From positions 8,340,204 through 8,404,203 of the forward strand of contig NC_045139.1 of the NCBI RefSeq assembly GCF_008831285.2: DNA of 64,000 nucleotides. Reading direction: 5' to 3'. A program made the translations under genes and the position numbers. The notes under the pieces were generated by a model that was not told the DNA's origin, searched no databases, and saw only the letters and a list, made by a program, of their open reading frames with translations. Shown piece after piece: positions 57,659-64,000 of the stretch (positions within the stretch are counted from its first letter, which is position 1; every line of letters starts with the position of its first letter). The DNA is from Nymphaea colorata. Lineage: Eukaryota > Streptophyta > Magnoliopsida > Nymphaeales > Nymphaeaceae.

Positions 57659-58426
57659 AGGAACAAAAATTGCACGCATCCTCTTTTAAAAAATATATGC
57701 ATCATATTTAGGTTATAAAATTTAAATTAATATCAACAAGAAAAGCCATTTCAGGCAATACACGTAGAAATGAAAACCATCCGGCTCTTCATATACAATC
57801 CGCAGTATTAAAAATAAAGCTCAATAATCCGAGCATATTTGCCGATGCATATGTATCATATTGCCAATTTTTTTTCGAAACAAGGTCAATATTACAACAT
57901 GCACCAGGAAAGGTGCCCCCGGCAGGTTTGCCAGGCACTGACCATACATGACAAGAAATTAATGGACCTGATGGTATTTAACATTAACAAGTATAACACC
58001 AGGTGCTTACGAGACTAAAGAACAAAGTTTCACCTTTGAAGTGCCACCCAGGAGGTCATGAATGAAACCATCAAAATTGGCATGAAAATTGAGCCTCCGA
58101 CCCAAAGCCACGTAGATGACTAAAAATATCATATGTTGCAAAAGCAAGATCCTCACACAAAAACAATGAATCGAGTTTATTAAAAAGAAAACGGGCCTGT
58201 GGAGAAGAAACCTCTTCCCAGTCTGCATATTTGATTTCATGATGATGACCTTTTCATGACAGAAATCACGGAACAATGATTTAATCGAATGACAAATGGA
58301 ATATTGGAAACATTTGTTTCCTGAAACAAAAGGTTAAAAAAATTCATAAGGATTTTGCTTGACAGTGTTGTCAGCTGATGGCATTTTGTTGTGTATTTCA
58401 CAAAAGCAGGCACCGCTCAGGCTTCA
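57659..58426 (-). other. Epsilon-COP 3'-UTR and spacer to palindrome
   Basis: Minus-strand sequence below the epsilon-COP stop at 58427. It should contain the 3'-UTR and polyadenylation site. No gene or repeat was recognised before the palindrome's right arm ends at 57658. Confidence 0.45.
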
Positions 58427-61400
58427 TCATCCCACTACTTGAAGAGCTCTGTCAAAATTCTCTTCCGCAGCAGTCATACGTTTGATAAGCACATGTTCAG
58501 CATGCGACACTTTGAGTTGGCTGTCAAAGACAGAAATAGGCTTCAAACTTTTACCAGGAACATTGATAAAGCAGTAACTAAGACCGAGATGTATGCAAAC
58601 ATAATACAACCATATGCTGATACAAGCGGCACTTCTTTTAGACCAATTTTATTGTGAGGTCAGCTTCTTCCACATTTTTCCTTTAGCTGAAAGTTTATTA
58701 TAGTTTCTCTTTCATGAATTGTCATCTTATTGGTTAGTCATGGGATTGATCAAACTGGTTCAAAACTTTTATCCAACACCAACATGGGAGACAAGGTGCT
58801 CATTCCTGAAGTTGGTCTGAAAGTCTAAATCATGCTTAAGAGTATTTTACCATAGAAAAAAATTGGCCAGATTTTACTCACCTAAGGTATCGTGATGATG
58901 GCTTCCCAAGATGAAGACCACAAACAACAAGGTTTGCAAGAGTTTCTGCATCATTGGCATCCTGAACAACCAAAGACATGATACGGGGAAGATCTAATTG
59001 AGTTACCAAAAATATTCATAAGAGCTCTGTGTAGAAGTACTAAAATCAACCTTATTCATGGCTTCAAGTAAAAGTGGTTCAGCTTCAGCGAATTGTCCCA
59101 TATGCATGTAACATATAGCTTTTCCATTTAATGTCATGCACGTTTCTTGATACCTTTCAGCAAAATCCTGATAAATAAGAAATGCTTCCTGTATCTTTGA
59201 ACCTCCCTGAAATAAAATATTGTGAAAAATAAAAAGGATGACCTTCACAGACTGTTGTAATGGCGACTGTATTCAGATCATCAAAAGAATTATATTAGGA
59301 ACAAACAACTGCATCAAACTCAACTAAGTTCAACTAAAGTATGCAAAGTCAACAAATTTGGATTTTTCAAATCGCCATTTTGATCTGCTTTTTGGTCCTT
59401 TAAGGTAAAATTTTGTCACACTTCCAAGTGGAGCACTGATAACCAGGTTGAAACACATGGTACAAACCAGAGTCAAGTCCCAGCTCATAATAACATCAAG
59501 AAGTCTTGATCAAAGCTTTTAAAGGTGTATTGTACCACAGACATTGCTGAAAACTGGTGTTCTGCATAAAACCACTTCGTTGGGTTCTCCACAAGTTCTA
59601 TGTTACTCCACAAGTTCTATGTTACGGGACAATGCCTCAGTATGGATTACTGATTTACTGGTATAGAAAAATTTGGAGACAGTTGCCTTTCTAAAAAATA
59701 AGAACTTCAGGGATATTAAAGCTTATAAAGCTCAAATCATTGGAGGTGTCTATATATTAATTTGAAGTATATGTAATGTCAATAATTTGAATTTTACCAA
59801 TCATTGGAGATAAGAATCCTTTGAAATGTAATGGATTGAAAAGGAAAAAAGAAAACTAGCATCTACAGAAACTCAGAGCCTATAATATAATTCATTAGGA
59901 TAGACTAAGAACAAGGTTTTAGATCCTTAATAATAAAAAAAATTGACAGTTTACCACAGCCAAATTTAACCATGCATTAGCAAGTTGTGTAAGTGTATGA
60001 TCTTCATCAATCTGTTGCATGACCCTCAACTGTTTTTCAGCGTGATCTGACCTGTGCATCTTAAGATACAACTGAACATTCAAAGCAAGCCTGTCGTACA
60101 AAACCACTATTTCAGAAGGGTGGCCAAAAGTACTGTACCAAGTGTGAACTGGCAAGCAAAATGCTAGAACAAGTTCCATATCAATTCATTGGCAGAAAGT
60201 CAAGTCAAAAGGAAACTTCAAAGACTCAGAAATTACATTAAAGACCCTTGGATGAAGTAACAGCTCCATGGTGACTTCGTGAGATTTGGAAACCCTTAAC
60301 ATAGACATGGTGTATGCCTTCTAACCACCTGATTCTAACAAATAACAAAAGATTCTCTGATCATGAAGGACAAAAAATGTCTGCCTAAAATTATATAAAC
60401 CTGAAGGTTGAAGACTGATGATGAATACAGATGCACACTTTCATGAATAACCAGACTGAATGTGGTTCAGTTTGAATGATGTACAAAACCATAGCAGAAC
60501 TAATGCCATATCCATTGAAAGAAAAAACCAAAAGTAAAATCATTCCCTAGAATTCATACTTTCCAGCTAACTGTAGACACTCAGGTCCATGCAGCAGCGT
60601 TAAGAAGATGAGGGTGCAGAAAGGGTGTTAGGTTCAGTGTTATGCTGACATTAGAAAGAGCATGAATTAAGTTGAAACTAGAGAAGATGCAACAAAGACA
60701 TCAGAACAATGATATAATTTACATCCAACTAAAGCTGGAAATCTTTCAAAAGATAGGGAAAAAGATGGTGACTGACAGCTCCATAGTGCCTCCCAAGTTG
60801 GTATGCTTCAAGGCCTCATTATAGTCTTGTTCATGCATGTATATTGTTCCAGCAGTCAATCGCAGAACAAGATTATTTCCTGTCACAGAATCATTTAACC
60901 ACTCCTGGAGGCTCGAAATTGCACTTTCCTACAGGAAATGGAATATCATTAGGAGAAGAGGAAACTATATGCAGAAAAAGAAGAGGCACTAAATGTGAAG
61001 TACAAAACCCATCTTACTGTTACGAACATGGGCAAATGAAAGAGCGGTCCACTTTTTTGTGTAAACTCATGAACCATGTGATATCTGGAATATTTGGAAG
61101 ATGGAATCACAAGTCTGTGAAATCTCCATCTGTTAAATCAAGAACAAAATTGGACCCCTTTTTTCTTCTTCAGGCAGTGTTTCTTTTTTTCTTTTTTGAG
61201 AGCGAGAAAGAGTACAAAAATCAAAGACCCAATTCATATCCATGCCAATCTTGTTAACACCTGATGTCACCATAAAATCACCTGAACTTGAGCACAGGTA
61301 CGGTATTGGATGGACAATAATATTTTTTATCCCAACCTAGCCAATGGTAAATTCCACTATTTCTTCCTCCGTGCTGACTACAGGAAAGTAAGACTTTAAT

Positions 61401-62035
61401 TAACTTCACCTTCTAATTTATGCAACAAAGAAAGTAAGGTTGATCCTTTCAGAGCATATGAACATGTGAAGACCAACTCTAACCCATCACAACTGCTTGC
61501 CAAATAAACTATCCTTCTCTATATAACACAGGTACTGCTCTGAAGGAGCAGTACCCACACCGTACTGGTACGATACCGGCATGGGTATGGGTGCAGCCTC
61601 GGGTACTAAGTAGGCAACCAAGTGTCTCTATCATGGAGCAATAGTAAGATGATGCAATTTTAGAAATGTTCCTTCTTAAACTGCCAATGTTCTACACAGA
61701 GCACTGGAGACTGGAGAGAAATCATGATGAAACACACAAGCATAGATATGGTTCTGTTCATATTTTGTCTCAAAATGGCCATCACTCACCTTCATTGGTT
61801 GTGGAATTTAGTGTCTCAATGGGGTTCTAATCCATGTCAGCAAGTGTTGGCAGCCGGACACAAGTGCAACCCTTAACTTATGCACCTATCTAAATATGGA
61901 CTTAGTCAAGTCCATTTATAAGGTTATACTAAATTAATTTACTTTAATAATAATATGTGAAGTCATCCCCTTTCTTCTCTCCCTCAGGCAGGTTTTCCCT
62001 TTCAGAGCTTAGTGATGGGAGGTGGCTCAACCAGC

Positions 62036-62090
<55 letters not shown>

Positions 62091-64000
62091 CACTGAATGC
62101 AAACTTAGACCCAACCAAGTTTCCTTCTTTATTCCATGTTATCTTCTTCCCCTGTGAAAGTTTGTGCTTGGCTGCCTGACAGATAGTGATTGTGCGCCAT
62201 CATGCCCGTGTGTACCTGATCATCTGTATATCCTTGTGTGACTGACTGACTATCCTCTACTTAATTATGTAGGTGTGTATGCCAGCAACTGATTTTAAAT
62301 TAACAAACTGCGTTAACTGTGGTTGTGTGACCATATGTGACCAGAGATTGCCTTGGGTACAAATCTTGCAATGATTGCTACAGAAAACCCAAGACATATA
62401 TTTAAAAGTACCGCAAAAGACAAGAAGTCTCAGCTCTCGAGCAGGATGGATATGAGTGGCTTCAAGAGCATAACAATTTTGAGGACATTTACCTCATCCC
62501 TTGTGACTGAAAATTATAGTATCTAATATATGTTACGCAGTGTCATGGGTTAAGCTATTGAGAAATACAAGAGTTGTGCTCATTTTGTGAATTTCCTGCT
62601 TACTTATGAAGTCATCATTGTTCGTGGCCTTTTTTTGAACCAATGAAAGTAATGGGAAACAACTTAAGTTGTTCATGCAGCTAGTTCCTCAAGTGTCCTG
62701 AGCTTGATTGCCCTGCTTCTTTTGATATGCCTATGGGAACTGGAAAGCTAACTTTCATTTCATGTACGTTTATCTGACAGCTGATGCTGTTGTGTGACCT
62801 CCAATTCTCAAACACATTTGCAAGAGTGATACTCTTGTAATTCAAATTCTATCTCCTTCCACAGCAACCTTACGTAATGAACATCATAGCCTTTTGACAG
62901 GTAAAGTATTGTTGGAAGTTGTTTCCACTCGTTACAAAGGATATAATAAGAGTTCGATTAACTCTGAACATGTCAGTTATGTGCGCATTAGTGTAGGACG
63001 TAATGCAACTTATCAACCCTGATGTTTGAAGACGAAGATGGATTGCCTGCTTGCGGAGACCACAATCAGAAGGCAGCATCAAGAGTTCACTGCAACTAAA
63101 AACAAAGTTGACAAGGAAGAAATTGTATTCTCTTGCATTGGTCATCAGGAGTTTTTAAATGTCAAATCTCAGGACAAAAAACATACCATTGTAAGGAAAT
63201 GTGGGAAACTCCTTAAGGAAATTAAAATTATTCTCTACAAACATCGGAAAAACAGGAAAAATATAGCAGAATCAGGAAGGGAACCAGAACGTTAGCTCGT
63301 ACGTTATTTAAAAAAAAAAAAAAATCAAAAGGAAAACATCAGCTTTTCAGATGCATGAACTACATCTAAACATAACCCCAACCAACCACTGTTCACATAG
63401 TTAGATACAGAACCTCATGCAGTTAAGACAACCAATACACCGAATCAGAGCTTTCGGAAAATGATGACGCATAAACCTCCATTTTCTACTACGTTTAACA
63501 GTAAAACGGACGAAGAAACAAATAATGAAATAAGATTAAAAAGGACTACTAGAGATCCGACAGAAAAACGCAAATAATGTCGCTCGGGGATAAGCATAGA
63601 GTCCATCACGTACCTTGTGCTGCGGTCCAGACAAATAAAGAGCCAGGAGCTTCACCGCCTGTAGCGGTGTGGGCGCCGAGTCGTCGATCTCATCGATCAC
63701 CAACTGCAGGCCAAAATTCAAACAAAACAAGAAGCTAAGAACGCAGGAACGGACCGAATTCCAGCGAAACATAATGGGATCGCCACGCAACGCCGTAGAA
63801 AGAGAGGAAAACGTAAGGCGAGACGCGTCATAAGCGTACCTTGAGTTTTCCCTGAGCGATGTATGATCTGTAGATAATGCAATCCCGCTCGACGGCGTCT
63901 TCCAGGGAAAGGCCGCGGAGATCACTGCTGTTGATGGCCGCCTGATACGCCCCGAGGTAGAAGTTGTTCCTCACTGAGAAAAGGTGGTCGGGCACTGACA
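58427..64000 (-). CDS. COPE: Coatomer subunit epsilon (seven exons, 5' end cut by window edge)
   Basis: A subunit of the COPI coat that drives Golgi-to-ER and intra-Golgi vesicle traffic. Exons: 63840-64000, 63614-63703, 60777-60928, 59955-60090, 59051-59206, 58882-58961 and 58427-58520. All junctions are GT-AG and phases agree. Recognisable family blocks are PDHLF.VRNNFYLGAYQAA, then DEIDDSAPTPLQAVKLLA, MHEQDYNEALKHTN, KMHRSDHAEKQLRVMQQIDE, GGSKIQEAFLIYQDF and SHAEHVLIKRM. The protein is an all-helical TPR-like solenoid of about 289 aa, matching the usual size. The first two visible bases (minus) are TG followed by SVPDHLF codons, so the A of the ATG is probably the next base outside. Intron 2 (60929-63613) is 2.7 kb and carries the (TC)n tract and repeat fragments. 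No defects were seen. Confidence 0.95.
60929..63613 (-). other. Long intron 2 of epsilon-COP
   Basis: 2.7 kb between coding exons 2 and 3. It contains a (TC)n microsatellite at 62038-62085 and a patch rich in 'ggtac' words at about 61545-61610 (cgtactggtacgataccggc), related by word content to the hAT-like element in eIF4B. No gene inside was recognised. Confidence 0.6.
62038..62085. repeat. (TC)n microsatellite, about 24 units
   Basis: Uninterrupted CT/TC repeat of about 48 bp in epsilon-COP intron 2. Other long CT/GA tracts are at 22466-22496, 29049-29083 and 40591-40620. Confidence 0.95.

Noticed and set aside
1-64000. CRISPR arrays, bacterial operons, organelle DNA insertions
   Set aside because: No spaced direct repeats, no polycistronic gene runs and no chloroplast or mitochondrial genes were recognised; all real genes are spliced or plant-nuclear in type.

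Overview
The window is nuclear DNA of a flowering plant. The evidence is spliced genes with GT-AG introns, plant versions of EF1-alpha, eIF4B, a CLMP1/PHOX protein and an LRL-type bHLH factor, a CC-NBS-LRR resistance gene, and AT-rich intergenic DNA full of microsatellites and decayed transposons. The long transposon-laden introns suggest a larger genome. I cannot name the species; an early-diverging or other non-model lineage is only a guess.

Layout: 1-3000 is gene-free AT-rich DNA. 3025-6560 is an EF1-alpha gene (+) with telo-box, TATA box, a 1.4 kb leader intron and a two-exon CDS. 7405-10809 is an intact single-exon CNL immune receptor (-), whose LRR end has ten consecutive repeats of exactly 20 residues. 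10810-17018 is intergenic with small inverted-repeat elements. 17019-19235 is a two-exon TPR-PB1 gene (-), with a probable leader running to about 22.9 kb. 22.9-29.6 kb is intergenic and holds a dead PIF/Harbinger transposase. 29627-40474 is eIF4B (-), three coding exons split by an 8.1 kb intron that contains an LTR retroelement with target-site duplications and a 1.15 kb hAT-like element with an 8-bp duplication. 40.5-51.3 kb is repeat-rich intergenic DNA with a SINE. 51359-54202 is a seven-exon bHLH gene (+) with a probable GC-AG intron. 56351-57658 holds two tandem duplications and a nearly perfect 350-bp-armed palindrome. 58427-64000 is the epsilon-COP gene (-), seven exons, cut by the window edge one base inside its start codon.

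The genes do not form a pathway or cluster. Most are housekeeping: translation (EF1-alpha, eIF4B), vesicle coat (epsilon-COP), chloroplast or chaperone-related TPR protein, and a root-hair-type transcription factor, with one immune receptor. The structures that most deserve a second look are the 20-residue LRR array, the palindrome next to nested duplications, the internally deleted Gag-RNaseH-integrase element in eIF4B, and the GC splice donor with a competing GT donor 6 nt upstream in the bHLH gene.
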